The notes beneath the pieces were generated by a model. The model was given only the letters and a program-made list of their open reading frames with translations. It was not told the origin of the DNA and did not search any database. A stretch of DNA of 64,000 nucleotides from Wandonia haliotis (GTDB taxonomy: Bacteria; Bacteroidota; Bacteroidia; Flavobacteriales_D; Crocinitomicaceae), in the NCBI RefSeq assembly GCF_039523435.1, contig NZ_BAAAFH010000011.1, positions 1 to 64,000 on the forward strand. Direction: 5' to 3'. How positions within the stretch are numbered: the stretch's first letter is position 1; every line of letters starts with the position of its first letter. The position numbers and the translations under genes are program-made. This document shows, in pieces, positions 33,974 to 42,849 of the stretch.

Positions 33974-36652
33974 ATGGCAGAGAACGAAGAGCCTGAAATG
34001 GAAGAGAACAACAACCTGCCGGAGAATAATGATGCCGATAATGATCAGGTTGTATCCCTCAGCGGATTATACGAGGATTGGTTTTTGGATTACGCATCGT
34101 ATGTAATTCTTGAGCGGGCTGTTCCTTCGTTAGCTGACGGATTAAAACCTGTCCAGCGACGTATCCTGCATTCCATGAAAGAAATGGATGATGGCCGTTA
34201 CAACAAGGTTGCCAATATTATCGGGCATACCATGAAATATCACCCGCACGGGGATGCTTCGATTGGAGATGCACTTGTGCAATTGGGACAAAAAGACTTG
34301 TTGATTGATTGCCAGGGAAACTGGGGGAATACCTTGACAGGAGATTCTGCTGCAGCTCCCCGATATATTGAGGCGCGTTTGTCTAAGTTTGCCAATCATG
34401 TTGTATTTAATCCGAAAACAACAGAATGGCTGGCATCCTATGACGGACGAAACAAGGAACCTCAGAACCTTCCTGTGAAATTTCCACTGCTTTTGGCGCA
34501 GGGAGCGGAAGGAATTGCTGTCGGAATGGCTTGTAAAATTCTTCCGCATAACTTTATTGAATTAATTGAAGGGTCCATTCAGATTCTTCGTGGAAAGAAA
34601 GCCGAAATTCTTCCGGATTTTCCAAATGGAGGAATGGCTGATTTCTCGGGTTATAATGATGGATTACGGGGAGGGAAAGTCCGTGTTCGTGCCCGGATAT
34701 CCAAGCAAGACACAAAAACCCTTGTTATTACTGAAATTCCCTTCGGAACCACGACCACTTCTTTGATTGATTCCATTATCAAAGCAAATGATAAGGGGAA
34801 GATTAAAATCAAAAAAATTGAAGATAATACTTCAGCTATTGCTGAAATAGTGATCCATCTGGCTACAGGAGTTTCACCGGATAAGACGATAGATGCATTA
34901 TATGCGTTTACCGATTGTGAGGTTTCTATTTCTCCGAATGCCTCCATTATCGATAATGATGTACCTCGTTTTCTGGGGGTAAGTGAAATGCTGAAAATCT
35001 CTGCGGATAATACGTTGCATTTATTGAAACGCGAACTGGAGATCAGGAAGGGAGAATTAGAAGAACAATGGCATTTTTCCAGCCTTGAAAAAATCTTTAT
35101 CGAAGAACGTATCTACCGCGAAATTGAGGAAGAAGAAACATGGGAAGGTGTGATTGCTGCAATCGATAAAGGATTAAAGCCATTTATTAAACATCTGAGA
35201 AGAGACGTTACAGAAGAAGATATCGTTCGTTTAACAGAAATAAAGATTAAACGGATTTCAAAATTTGATAGTTTTAAAGCAGACGAGGCGATCAACCGGT
35301 TGGAAGATGAACTGGCAGCGATTCAGTATAAGCTGGATAACCTGACAGAATATGCGATTGATTACTTTAAAGAACTGAAAACAAAATTCGGAGCCGGTAA
35401 GGAGCGAAAAACAGAGATTCGTGTATTCGATACCATTCAGGCCAGAAAGGTTATTATAGCTAACAAAAAGCTTTATGTAGATGTGGAAGAAGGTTTTATT
35501 GGCTGGAATCTGAAGAAAGCTGAGTTTGTAGCTGATTGTTCGGAGATCGATAATGTGATCCTGTTCTTCGATACCGGTAAAATGATGGTTACCGAAGTGG
35601 CTGATAAAAAGTTTGTCGGGAAAGGGATTGTGTATTGCGGAATCTGGAGAAAGGGAGACAAGCGTACCATTTATCACATGATGTATCAGGACGGGAAAGG
35701 TGGTCCTACCATGATGAAACGATTCTTTGTAAATTCACTTACACGTGATACTGAGTATGACTTGACAAAGGGGGCAAAAGGATCGAAGTTGCTATATTTC
35801 TCGGTTCATCCAAATGGTGAAAAAGAAATTGTAACAGTTCATTTACGTCCGCGTCCGCATTTGAAGCGGGTTCGTTTTGATATAGATTTCGGAGATCTTC
35901 TAATCAAGAGCAGAACAGCGGCTGGAAACAGAGTAACGAAAGAAATTGTTGCCAAAATCACCCAGAAGGAAGTAGGAGGGTCAACACTTGCTGCCAGAAA
36001 AATTTGGTTCGATCCGGTTGTCAAACGATTAAATGACGAGGGCAGAGGGAAATTCCTGGGACAGTTTAAAGGTGAGGATAGGATCCTTACTTTGTATCAA
36101 TCCGGACAATATCGTTTGTCTAATTTTGATCTGGCGACTCACTTTGAAGAAGATCTGATTCACATTGAAAAGTGGCATCCTGATCATCCGATCTCTTGCG
36201 TGTACTATGATCCGGAGAGAGATTTACATTTCGTAAAACGTTTTCTTTGTGAAGTAACTAGCGATAAAATGGTTTCGTTCCTTCCGGAAGCAGAAGGGGC
36301 GCGAATGGATGTCGTTTCGACAGCATACCGACCGAAGGTGAATATTGTCTTCAACAAACTTTTGAAAGCAACAAAGAATTTGCCGGATAAGGAAGTAGAG
36401 ATTGCTGATTTTATTGATATCAAAGGAATGAAAGCTATCGGGAATCAGTTGACGAAATTGAAAACGAAGGAGATTCAGTTGGTTGGTCCTGTTGAAGGAG
36501 ATGAACCATGGCCGATAGAAGAACCTAAGGATCAGAACGGAAAAGAAGAGATATCAGCAGATGACGAAGCTCCCTTTGAAGTGGAATGGGATATGACAAA
36601 AGATGACCAGGAGGAGGACGATGAAGAGTCCGGTCAGGCAAAATTATTCTGA
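33974..36652 (+). CDS. parC: DNA topoisomerase IV subunit A
   Basis: The 892-residue protein has the breakage-reunion domain: YASYVILERAVPSLADGLKP (40-59), HPHGDASIGDALVQL, and TGDSAAAPRYIEARL with the active-site Tyr131. A coiled-coil gate lies in the middle (near 380-480), followed by a C-terminal DNA-wrapping domain from about 500. The GyrA box that marks gyrase is not visible, in line with topoisomerase IV. The N-terminus is acidic (MAENEEPEMEENNN) and the C-terminus is a long acidic tail (TKDDQEEDDEESGQ). It pairs with the ParE protein encoded just upstream. Confidence 0.92.
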   Translation: MAENEEPEMEENNNLPENNDADNDQVVSLSGLYEDWFLDYASYVILERAVPSLADGLKPVQRRILHSMKEMDDGRYNKVANIIGHTMKYHPHGDASIGDALVQLGQKDLLIDCQGNWGNTLTGDSAAAPRYIEARLSKFANHVVFNPKTTEWLASYDGRNKEPQNLPVKFPLLLAQGAEGIAVGMACKILPHNFIELIEGSIQILRGKKAEILPDFPNGGMADFSGYNDGLRGGKVRVRARISKQDTKTLVITEIPFGTTTTSLIDSIIKANDKGKIKIKKIEDNTSAIAEIVIHLATGVSPDKTIDALYAFTDCEVSISPNASIIDNDVPRFLGVSEMLKISADNTLHLLKRELEIRKGELEEQWHFSSLEKIFIEERIYREIEEEETWEGVIAAIDKGLKPFIKHLRRDVTEEDIVRLTEIKIKRISKFDSFKADEAINRLEDELAAIQYKLDNLTEYAIDYFKELKTKFGAGKERKTEIRVFDTIQARKVIIANKKLYVDVEEGFIGWNLKKAEFVADCSEIDNVILFFDTGKMMVTEVADKKFVGKGIVYCGIWRKGDKRTIYHMMYQDGKGGPTMMKRFFVNSLTRDTEYDLTKGAKGSKLLYFSVHPNGEKEIVTVHLRPRPHLKRVRFDIDFGDLLIKSRTAAGNRVTKEIVAKITQKEVGGSTLAARKIWFDPVVKRLNDEGRGKFLGQFKGEDRILTLYQSGQYRLSNFDLATHFEEDLIHIEKWHPDHPISCVYYDPERDLHFVKRFLCEVTSDKMVSFLPEAEGARMDVVSTAYRPKVNIVFNKLLKATKNLPDKEVEIADFIDIKGMKAIGNQLTKLKTKEIQLVGPVEGDEPWPIEEPKDQNGKEEISADDEAPFEVEWDMTKDDQEEDDEESGQAKLF

Positions 36653-36669
36653 TATGATTTCCTGAGAGA

Positions 36670-37494
36670 TTAACCTATAGGTCCCGGTATAAACTGAGGA
36701 CCTTTTCTTTTTATAAACGGTAAGAAATACTTAATATCGAAGGTGACGTAAGTCCCGTTCATTTCTCCGTATATGGGTTTATTGATGTTTTTATATTTAT
36801 AAGTAGTAGCTATTTTAAAAATGGCACCAAAAGGATACTGGAACGAAGCTCCCAGATAAAAAGTTCCTGCTTTTTCGGTTCTTAGTTCGACCCCCACATT
36901 AGCATTCATGGCAGCACGAATCCAGCTCATCCGCAATCCTTCTGTGCTAAACATATTCGGGTAACCGTTATCATCAGTCCGAACGTTACTCGGATAGAAA
37001 TTTCCTGAAACTCCGTAGGAGGCATTCATAAACCATTTCTCTGACATTTGTACATAGATCAATAAATTTAGAGGAATGTCATAACTGACTACGCCAAGAG
37101 TTGTTTGAGAAGAAAGGTTTGAATCAGGAACAGCATAATCCGTACGGTAATTACGACGAACAATATTCAGACCGGTTTCAATAGCAAAACGCTTGGTAAT
37201 ACCAATGCGAATAGTTCCCCCGAAAGAGTATCCCCACAGAGGCGTAACAGTAGCTGAAAAATTATCTTTAGAAAGTGTTTCCGGTCCGGTTCCGAACATA
37301 CGGATTGGAATGATCGGTTTAACTTGTAGTCCGAAGTAACTTGGGAAACGATTCCGCTTCTGACTCTTCATTTTCTTTTTAGCTTCCTTTTCCTGATCCC
37401 ACTGACCGTATGTGATGGCAGGCGAGAGTACAAGAAGAAAAAGAACGAATGAGATACGTTTGAGAAGCGTGGTATGTGTACGTTTATTTTTCAA
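36670..37494 (-). CDS. Outer-membrane beta-barrel protein
   Basis: The protein of about 274 residues carries a signal peptide (LLKRISFVLFLLVLSPAITY, then GQ). Alternating strands such as WGYSFGGTIRIGITKRFAIE, YLGASFQYPFGAIFKIATTY and GTYVTFDIKYFLPF suggest an 8-12-stranded porin-like barrel. A TTG at 37494, 13 bp after the upstream stop and with GGAAAC before it, gives a normal signal-peptide length. The ATG at 37560 would overlap the upstream gene by 53 bp and add 22 very basic residues. It is the last gene of a four-gene reverse-strand group. Function unknown beyond the outer-membrane location. Confidence 0.7.
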   Translation of the reverse strand: MKNKRTHTTLLKRISFVLFLLVLSPAITYGQWDQEKEAKKKMKSQKRNRFPSYFGLQVKPIIPIRMFGTGPETLSKDNFSATVTPLWGYSFGGTIRIGITKRFAIETGLNIVRRNYRTDYAVPDSNLSSQTTLGVVSYDIPLNLLIYVQMSEKWFMNASYGVSGNFYPSNVRTDDNGYPNMFSTEGLRMSWIRAAMNANVGVELRTEKAGTFYLGASFQYPFGAIFKIATTYKYKNINKPIYGEMNGTYVTFDIKYFLPFIKRKGPQFIPGPIG

Positions 37495-37507
37495 ATGTTT
37501 CCGTTTT

Positions 37508-37915
37508 CTAATTTGATGTTCCCTGTTCAATTTGTCTGGTCTTTTCTTCCAGATATACATTTCGTCTGCAGTATCCCAGAGCGGCTAAAGTAACCAGTGC
37601 AATCATGAACAAAACGAAAAAATAACGTAAGAATCCACTTTTTATTAGTGGTTTCTTAAATTTTCCTTCCGTCTCATAATTGAGTTTTTGTGTTTTACCA
37701 AAATTCTTTTTGTGGATGGCAATGAGATAATACTCTTTTTCGTCTGCTTCCGGGTTGGAGCGTTCGTACCAGATTTTATCTTTTACCAGTAATTGTTCAA
37801 AATGATCCGCCCGGTTTTTATCCTTGAAGCGATAAACTACATAATTGGCATCGGAAGGATGCTTGTGATAATTGACCAATCCCAGGTCAAACGGATGTTC
37901 TAGTCCTGAATCCAT
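37508..37915 (-). CDS. Membrane-anchored protein of unknown function
   Basis: The 135-residue protein has a soluble alpha/beta N-terminal part (NYVVYRFKDKNRADHFEQLL, then KIWYERSNPEADEKEYYLIA), which resembles a small regulatory or SPOR/ACT-sized fold, and one membrane segment near 95-115 (FFVLFMIALVTLAALGY) followed by a short basic tail. It overlaps the end of the nitroreductase gene by 16 bp, so the two are translationally coupled. No family recognised. Confidence 0.6.
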   Translation of the reverse strand: MDSGLEHPFDLGLVNYHKHPSDANYVVYRFKDKNRADHFEQLLVKDKIWYERSNPEADEKEYYLIAIHKKNFGKTQKLNYETEGKFKKPLIKSGFLRYFFVLFMIALVTLAALGYCRRNVYLEEKTRQIEQGTSN

Positions 37916-38487
37916 TCGGTAACGTATTCAATTGGTTTACGATGTGCTTTAGGCCATTCGATTTCCGGATAGCCCATGTAGAAAAGCCCCAGACATTTGT
38001 CTTTTTCTCCTAATCCGAGAAATTCATTCATGGTAGCTGTATAAACAACTTTCGGAGATGCCCAGAAACCACCAATTCCATAAGCTGTACACATCAAATG
38101 CATATTTTGCACCGCACAGGCAACAGCCTCGATTTCTTCTAGTTCAGGAATTCTTTCCTCCGGTTGTCGTTCCATACAGATTGCAATAACGACAGAAGCT
38201 TGCAGAGGACGTTCGCGCATACGCTGAAATTTCATCGTGTTAAATGCATCTTCCGGAGTATTGTCAACATACCATTTCGCCAAAAAATCGGATAGTTTAT
38301 TACGTGAATCATCCATAAATACTTTAAAACGCCAGGGTTGCGTGTTTCCATGAGTAGGAGCCCAGATAGCCCCATTCAGGATTTTTTCTACGATTTCCCG
38401 GTGTACCTTTCGGGTTGTATACTGTTCCGGATATATGGTGCGTCTGTCTTTAATCAGATCTGTAATTTCGCTGAGATTATATTTCAT
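37900..38487 (-). CDS. Nitroreductase-family flavoprotein
   Basis: The protein of about 195 residues (from the ATG at 38487; the one at 38511 adds only eight residues) has the nitroreductase pattern: IKDRRTIYPEQY (FMN-binding Arg-Arg), GAIWAPTHGNTQPWRFKVF (substrate/FMN loop), AVACAVQNMHLMCTAYGIGG, WASP and LGLFYMGYPE. It reduces quinones, nitro compounds or similar acceptors with FMN and NAD(P)H in the cytoplasm. The exact substrate cannot be told. It is the first gene of the group ending at 36670. Confidence 0.85.
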   Translation of the reverse strand: MKYNLSEITDLIKDRRTIYPEQYTTRKVHREIVEKILNGAIWAPTHGNTQPWRFKVFMDDSRNKLSDFLAKWYVDNTPEDAFNTMKFQRMRERPLQASVVIAICMERQPEERIPELEEIEAVACAVQNMHLMCTAYGIGGFWASPKVVYTATMNEFLGLGEKDKCLGLFYMGYPEIEWPKAHRKPIEYVTEWIQD

Positions 38488-38538
38488 ATCCACATGATAT
38501 TTGGAGTACAAATTTACATATAATAGAGCAGAATAAGA

Positions 38539-39159
38539 TCAGGTAAGCAGAATACCCGCAGCAATCGCAATAAAAAGTACAATTTGCGCCCATTTTAGAA
38601 AAAGAAGTCCTGTTTCTGATTGGCGAATGAATCCCAAAAGACGATCCGAAAAATAAGCGGAAGCGGTGAAGATAAGCAGAGCCTGTGCAAAGAAAATGAA
38701 GCTCAAAAAGTAGGTGTGAAATAGGGGAGAGGTACTGGTTACGGGAATAAACTGGGGTAAAAAAGCCAGAAAAAACAAAGTAACTTTAGGGTTCAAAACA
38801 TTCATGAGAAACCCTTTAGAGAAAAGCCTGAAAAAGGTAGTCTCTCTAAGGTTTTCCTGAATAGGTTCAATACGATGTGAGGAGCTGAATACCTGATACG
38901 ATAACCAAAGAAGATAACCAGCTCCAAAAACTTTAATACTCCAGAATATCCAGGGAGTCGTTTTTAATAAACCGGCAGCTCCAAATGCAACAATTGAAGA
39001 ATGGATAATCAGACCGGAACACAAGCCTGTTGCTATCGCAAAACCAGTTTTAAATCCTTTGGCAGAACTACTGGTAATAACAAGAAGAATATCCGGTCCG
39101 GGAGATAGTGTAAGTAAAATACTAGCTCCCAGAAATGATAAAAAAGTATCCGGTTCCAT
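38539..39159 (-). CDS. LysE/RhtB-family amino-acid exporter
   Basis: The 206-residue membrane protein has about six hydrophobic segments. FLSFLGASILLTLSPGPDIL contains the family signature S-P-G-P-D, FGAGYLLWLSYQVFSS is the second typical stretch, and GFLMNVLNPKVTLFFLAFLP carries the N-P-K motif. These transporters export amino acids or related metabolites. The gene lies between the nitroreductase and the CvfB-like gene with short gaps, all on the reverse strand. Substrate unknown. Confidence 0.88.
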   Translation of the reverse strand: MEPDTFLSFLGASILLTLSPGPDILLVITSSSAKGFKTGFAIATGLCSGLIIHSSIVAFGAAGLLKTTPWIFWSIKVFGAGYLLWLSYQVFSSSHRIEPIQENLRETTFFRLFSKGFLMNVLNPKVTLFFLAFLPQFIPVTSTSPLFHTYFLSFIFFAQALLIFTASAYFSDRLLGFIRQSETGLLFLKWAQIVLFIAIAAGILLT

Positions 39160-39182
39160 ATTCTTTTACTACTGACCGCGCG

Positions 39183-40025
39183 CTATCTGTTCAACACGAT
39201 TTTGTCCTTTTCGATACGGATTATTTTCTCTTTATAGAGGTGTCCGATTGCCTTTTTAAACATCTTCTTACTCATACCAAAAGTGTCATAAATCATTTCA
39301 GGATCGCTTTTATCGGTTATAAACATGACACCATCATGTGTTTTCAGGTAATCAAGGATAGGATCTTTGCGTTCGTGAGAACTATTTTTCCCCGTCAACT
39401 GTAACGCAACATCTATTTTTTCATCTTCACGAACCTGTTTTACAAAACCTCTCCTTTTCTCTCCGATATGAACAGGAGTGAAAATTTCGTTGTGATAAAT
39501 CATCCCTGAGAAAAGATTGTCAACAATGCATTTAAAACCGAGTTCATGTTCCTCAGTAACAAGAATATTTACCTCTTCGTCGGGTACATATTCAGGGGGG
39601 ACTGTATCCAGAAACTTAGCTGTTTTTGTTGACCCTGCAAGTCGTTCACTTTCCTGATCATAGTAACAATATACAAGGTAATTTCCACCTTCCTGGATAT
39701 TTGCTTTCTGTTCCCGGTATGGAATGAGCAGGTCTTTTTGTAGCCCCCAGTCCATAAAAGCACCGATACGGTTCACTTCCCGGACATCAAGAAAGGCAAA
39801 TTCGTCTCGTTTTACATAGGGCTCTTCAGTTGTTGCGACAATTCTGTCTTCAGAATCAAAGTAAACAAACACCCGGACAACATCTTCTTCCTGAAGCTGT
39901 TCCGTACAATAGCGTTTGGGTAACAGGATATCTCCTAACTGTTCCCCATCAAGTACAGCACCGTGAGGTATAATACGCAGTACTTTTAAATCGGCAAATT
40001 GCCCTATTATTGAAGTATCAATCAT
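39183..40025 (-). CDS. S1 RNA-binding protein of CvfB/YitL type
   Basis: The protein of about 280 residues starts at MIDTSIIGQFADLKVLRIIP (ATG at 40025; the one at 40049 adds eight unrelated residues). It contains S1 repeats: GDILLPKRYC, then NRIGAFMDWGLQKDLLIPYR with the typical S1 strand, VEHNL-like GFKCIVDNLFSGMIYHNEIF, and a C-terminal winged-helix domain (MSKKMFKKAIGHLYKEKIIR). CvfB proteins bind RNA and affect gene expression or virulence in Firmicutes; the role here is unknown but probably in translation or RNA metabolism. Confidence 0.8.
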   Translation of the reverse strand: MIDTSIIGQFADLKVLRIIPHGAVLDGEQLGDILLPKRYCTEQLQEEDVVRVFVYFDSEDRIVATTEEPYVKRDEFAFLDVREVNRIGAFMDWGLQKDLLIPYREQKANIQEGGNYLVYCYYDQESERLAGSTKTAKFLDTVPPEYVPDEEVNILVTEEHELGFKCIVDNLFSGMIYHNEIFTPVHIGEKRRGFVKQVREDEKIDVALQLTGKNSSHERKDPILDYLKTHDGVMFITDKSDPEMIYDTFGMSKKMFKKAIGHLYKEKIIRIEKDKIVLNR

Positions 40026-40246
40026 AGGGCAAAAGTACGGAAATACCATGAGAGATAGCGAAGGGTATACAAATTAAGGATGTACCTCTTTATCACTATC
40101 GTATTTTGCGGATCGGTAGACCTATTGAGAGGTATAAATTTAGCTCAATAGGATCTGAAAAAGTTAGATCGTGTGAAAGATGAAAAATACCAAAGGAATT
40201 AGCAGATAAGTAAAGAAGGAGTTTACTTTAAGCCTAAATTTGTCTT

Positions 40247-40891
40247 ATGAAATTAAAAATTCAGAAAACGGCAAAAGTAGCTGTACAGGGAAATCCGGAA
40301 ACAGCAAAATATTGTTGGATTGTACTACATGGATATGGACAGTTAGCCGATTATTTTATTCGGAAGTTCAGTTCTTTGGATGAAAAAGAACATTTTGTTA
40401 TCGCGCCGGAAGGAATACACCGGTTCTACCTGAAAGGAACCTCGGGTAGAGTAGGGGCTTCCTGGATGACCAAAGAAGAACGACAGGATGATATTACGGA
40501 TAATATACAATATCTTGATCAGGTAGCAGCAGAATTGGCTGCGAATCATTCGTTTGAAAAAGTCGTTGTATTGGGATTTAGTCAGGGAGCCTCGACAGCT
40601 GCAAGATGGATTCAGCAGGGACAGTTTCCGATAGATTGTTTTGTACAATGGGCGGGTGTATTTCCTCCTGATCTCGAACTACCAAGTGAGAATAACCGAT
40701 TTGATACGATCCGGCATTTGGTGGTTATAGGAAAAGAAGATCCCTATTTTAAAAATCAGGACGATCTTTCTCAACCGGAACAAGTAAAACGAGTAAGTAA
40801 AGATCCGAAGGTTATTTGGTTTGCCGGTGATCATAATATCTATCCGGAACCTTTGGCAGATGTTTGTAAAGAGATAGTCGGTCAGAATTAA
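40247..40891 (+). CDS. Alpha/beta-hydrolase, phospholipase/carboxylesterase family
   Basis: The 214-residue protein has WIVLHGYGQLADYFIRKF (oxyanion-hole strand), VVLGFSQGASTAARWI with the nucleophilic Ser in G-F-S-Q-G, VVIGKEDPYF (Asp) and AGDHNIYPE (His), the full catalytic triad. It resembles bacterial carboxylesterases of about 220 residues that act on short acyl esters. No signal peptide is present, so it is cytoplasmic. It stands alone between divergent and convergent genes and ends at a bidirectional terminator. A TAAATTTG box lies directly before the start (40235-40242), possibly giving a leaderless message. Confidence 0.85.
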   Translation: MKLKIQKTAKVAVQGNPETAKYCWIVLHGYGQLADYFIRKFSSLDEKEHFVIAPEGIHRFYLKGTSGRVGASWMTKEERQDDITDNIQYLDQVAAELAANHSFEKVVVLGFSQGASTAARWIQQGQFPIDCFVQWAGVFPPDLELPSENNRFDTIRHLVVIGKEDPYFKNQDDLSQPEQVKRVSKDPKVIWFAGDHNIYPEPLADVCKEIVGQN

Positions 40892-40904
40892 AAAAAACAG
40901 GCAC

Positions 40905-40938
40905 AAAAAAAACGGGGAGTTTCATACTCCCCGTTTTT
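40905..40938. terminator. Bidirectional intrinsic terminator
   Basis: AACGGGGAGT / ACTCCCCGTT, with a 5-nt loop, is flanked by eight A residues on the left and five T residues on the right. It serves the esterase gene and the convergent secreted-protein gene. Confidence 0.85.
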
Positions 40939-40956
40939 GTATCGTTGTTCGATAGC

Positions 40957-42837
40957 TTATTTAACAATAAACTTCATGGTCTTATTTCCTTCGAAATTGA
41001 TAAAGTAGATACCACTCTCAAGGTTTTCTACATTGATTGTCTCAACTGTGTTAGACATTGTAGAAGAATAAACTGTTTTCCCCTGTGCGTCTGTAACTGT
41101 TACGTTAGCACCTTCAGCTCCGTTTACTGTAAGTACATCAGAGGCAGGGTTCGGGTAAATGCTAATTGCATTCAATTGCTCTTCAGTCATTCCCAAAACA
41201 GCTTCGATATCTGATGCTGAACGAGGAAGAATTCTGTGCTCGTTAAATCCGAATGATTTGATACCTGTAATGTTATAAATCGTTCCCTGAACACCTCCGT
41301 AAGCGTATAATTTGTCATCAACGATAACAGAACCATTTGCATCAGAAACAACCCATTCACCAAATCCGTTTACTGGTTGTGTACAAACAACATTTTCAAA
41401 ACGTACCAATACTGATTCATACTCCTCAACTGAAGCAGCATCAGTTGAAAGAACAACAGGGTTTGGAAGAGCATTTCCTTGAGAAATAACATTAAAAGAA
41501 GTTACATAGTTGATCTGAGTAACCGTATTAAATTCAACTACTTTTCCTGTAATTAAAAGTTCATCACCAACACTTGGAGTATTCGCACTGTTAAATACTT
41601 CGATTCCAGTCCATGGTCCTTCATCATCCTGAATAAAATATCCATTCTGATAAGTTGCTGTAACAATACCGGTAGTTGTAACGGTTTGATCCATATATGG
41701 AGAGTTTCCTGAAGGATCAGTTGTGTTCTGGATATTGTAAATTGCTACTACAGGAGTAAGCGGGCTTTCAGAAACAAGAACATTGTCTATTTGGTATGTA
41801 CTTCCATCTGAAGCTGATCCAATATATTTGAATGCAAGGTAAACTGTCGATTGTCCGATATAATCTTCAAGATTAAAGTCTCCTGAGTTCTCGAAGTACC
41901 ATGAGTCAATATCGCTATCCATGTTTAATGAAGCTGTAATATCGGTCCACGTTCCATTTGCAGAAGGATCACTTGTTCCATCATAATCAGTAGAAAGATA
42001 AACAACCAAATCATCACCGGCAAATCGCTTTGCATTATCAAAAGATAAAAAAGCCGTTGTAGTTGCAGAAAGATCAATAGCTGGAGATACTAACCATGAT
42101 TCTAATGCAAGATTTGTTTGTGTTGAGTTTACATAGTTGCTAATACGTGCATTACTTGCCCCACTTGATGTGTTATGGTACCAGGAGAATGTTAATGTAC
42201 CGCTTGTTGCAGAACCAAATACTTGCCAGTTATTATTAGCAGTAAGATCCGCTCCGTCAAAACGATCACAGAAAATAGCTCCTGCACACAGATCTTCTTC
42301 TAATTTTACATTGTCAATCTGATAGGTACTTCCATCTTGATCGCCACCAATGTATTTAAACGCAAAATAGATTGTAGATCCTGCATACGCTGAGACATCA
42401 ATTGGGTTAGAAGGAACCATTGTCCAAGATGCATCATCCGCGTCAAACCCCGCTACAGCTGTATAATTATCCCAGGTTGCTGTAGTTACATCACCAGCAT
42501 AGTCTGTACTTATGAATAATTCGATATCATCACCAGGAAATCTTTTTGTGTTGGAGAATGAAAGCATTGGGTTCATTGCCGAAGTTAAATCAATAGCAGG
42601 AGATATTAACCAGCTCTCAGTAAGATGGTTTCCTGAACTGAAGTTAGAAACTTTAGCATATCCATTAGACTGGTATTCTTCATATACCCACTCATATCCA
42701 TTGTTGACAGGAGTTTCTACAGTCCATACATTACCAGATGTTAGATCTGGTCCATTAAAGTACTCTGTAAAGTACGATTGTCCGAAAGACAAAGCCGTCA
42801 TAAAAACTGACGCAAGAGTTACTACTTGTTTTTTCAT
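40957..42837 (-). CDS. Secreted protein with two choice-of-anchor J domains, an OB-like domain and T9SS type-A sorting domain
   Basis: The 626-residue protein has a signal peptide (MKKQVVTLASVFMTALSFGQ). Residues about 20-180 and 190-355 are two related beta-sandwich domains (ESWLISPAIDLTSAMNPMLS and ESWLVSPAIDLSATTTAFLS; each ends YLAFKYIG/YFAFKYIGG-DGSTYQIDNV). Residues about 365-530 resemble the OB-fold of extracellular nucleases such as YhcR (VVAIYNIQNTTDPSGNSPYM, NGYFIQDDEGPWTGIEVFN). The end (ISIYPNPASDVLTVNGAEGA to INFEGNKTMKFIVK) is the T9SS signal. It is the last gene of an operon with a DUF5689-like lipoprotein and a TonB-dependent receptor. It may bind nucleic acid or other polymers at the surface. 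Confidence 0.85.
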   Translation of the reverse strand: MKKQVVTLASVFMTALSFGQSYFTEYFNGPDLTSGNVWTVETPVNNGYEWVYEEYQSNGYAKVSNFSSGNHLTESWLISPAIDLTSAMNPMLSFSNTKRFPGDDIELFISTDYAGDVTTATWDNYTAVAGFDADDASWTMVPSNPIDVSAYAGSTIYFAFKYIGGDQDGSTYQIDNVKLEEDLCAGAIFCDRFDGADLTANNNWQVFGSATSGTLTFSWYHNTSSGASNARISNYVNSTQTNLALESWLVSPAIDLSATTTAFLSFDNAKRFAGDDLVVYLSTDYDGTSDPSANGTWTDITASLNMDSDIDSWYFENSGDFNLEDYIGQSTVYLAFKYIGSASDGSTYQIDNVLVSESPLTPVVAIYNIQNTTDPSGNSPYMDQTVTTTGIVTATYQNGYFIQDDEGPWTGIEVFNSANTPSVGDELLITGKVVEFNTVTQINYVTSFNVISQGNALPNPVVLSTDAASVEEYESVLVRFENVVCTQPVNGFGEWVVSDANGSVIVDDKLYAYGGVQGTIYNITGIKSFGFNEHRILPRSASDIEAVLGMTEEQLNAISIYPNPASDVLTVNGAEGANVTVTDAQGKTVYSSTMSNTVETINVENLESGIYFINFEGNKTMKFIVK

Positions 42838-42849
42838 AATTTTCCGAAT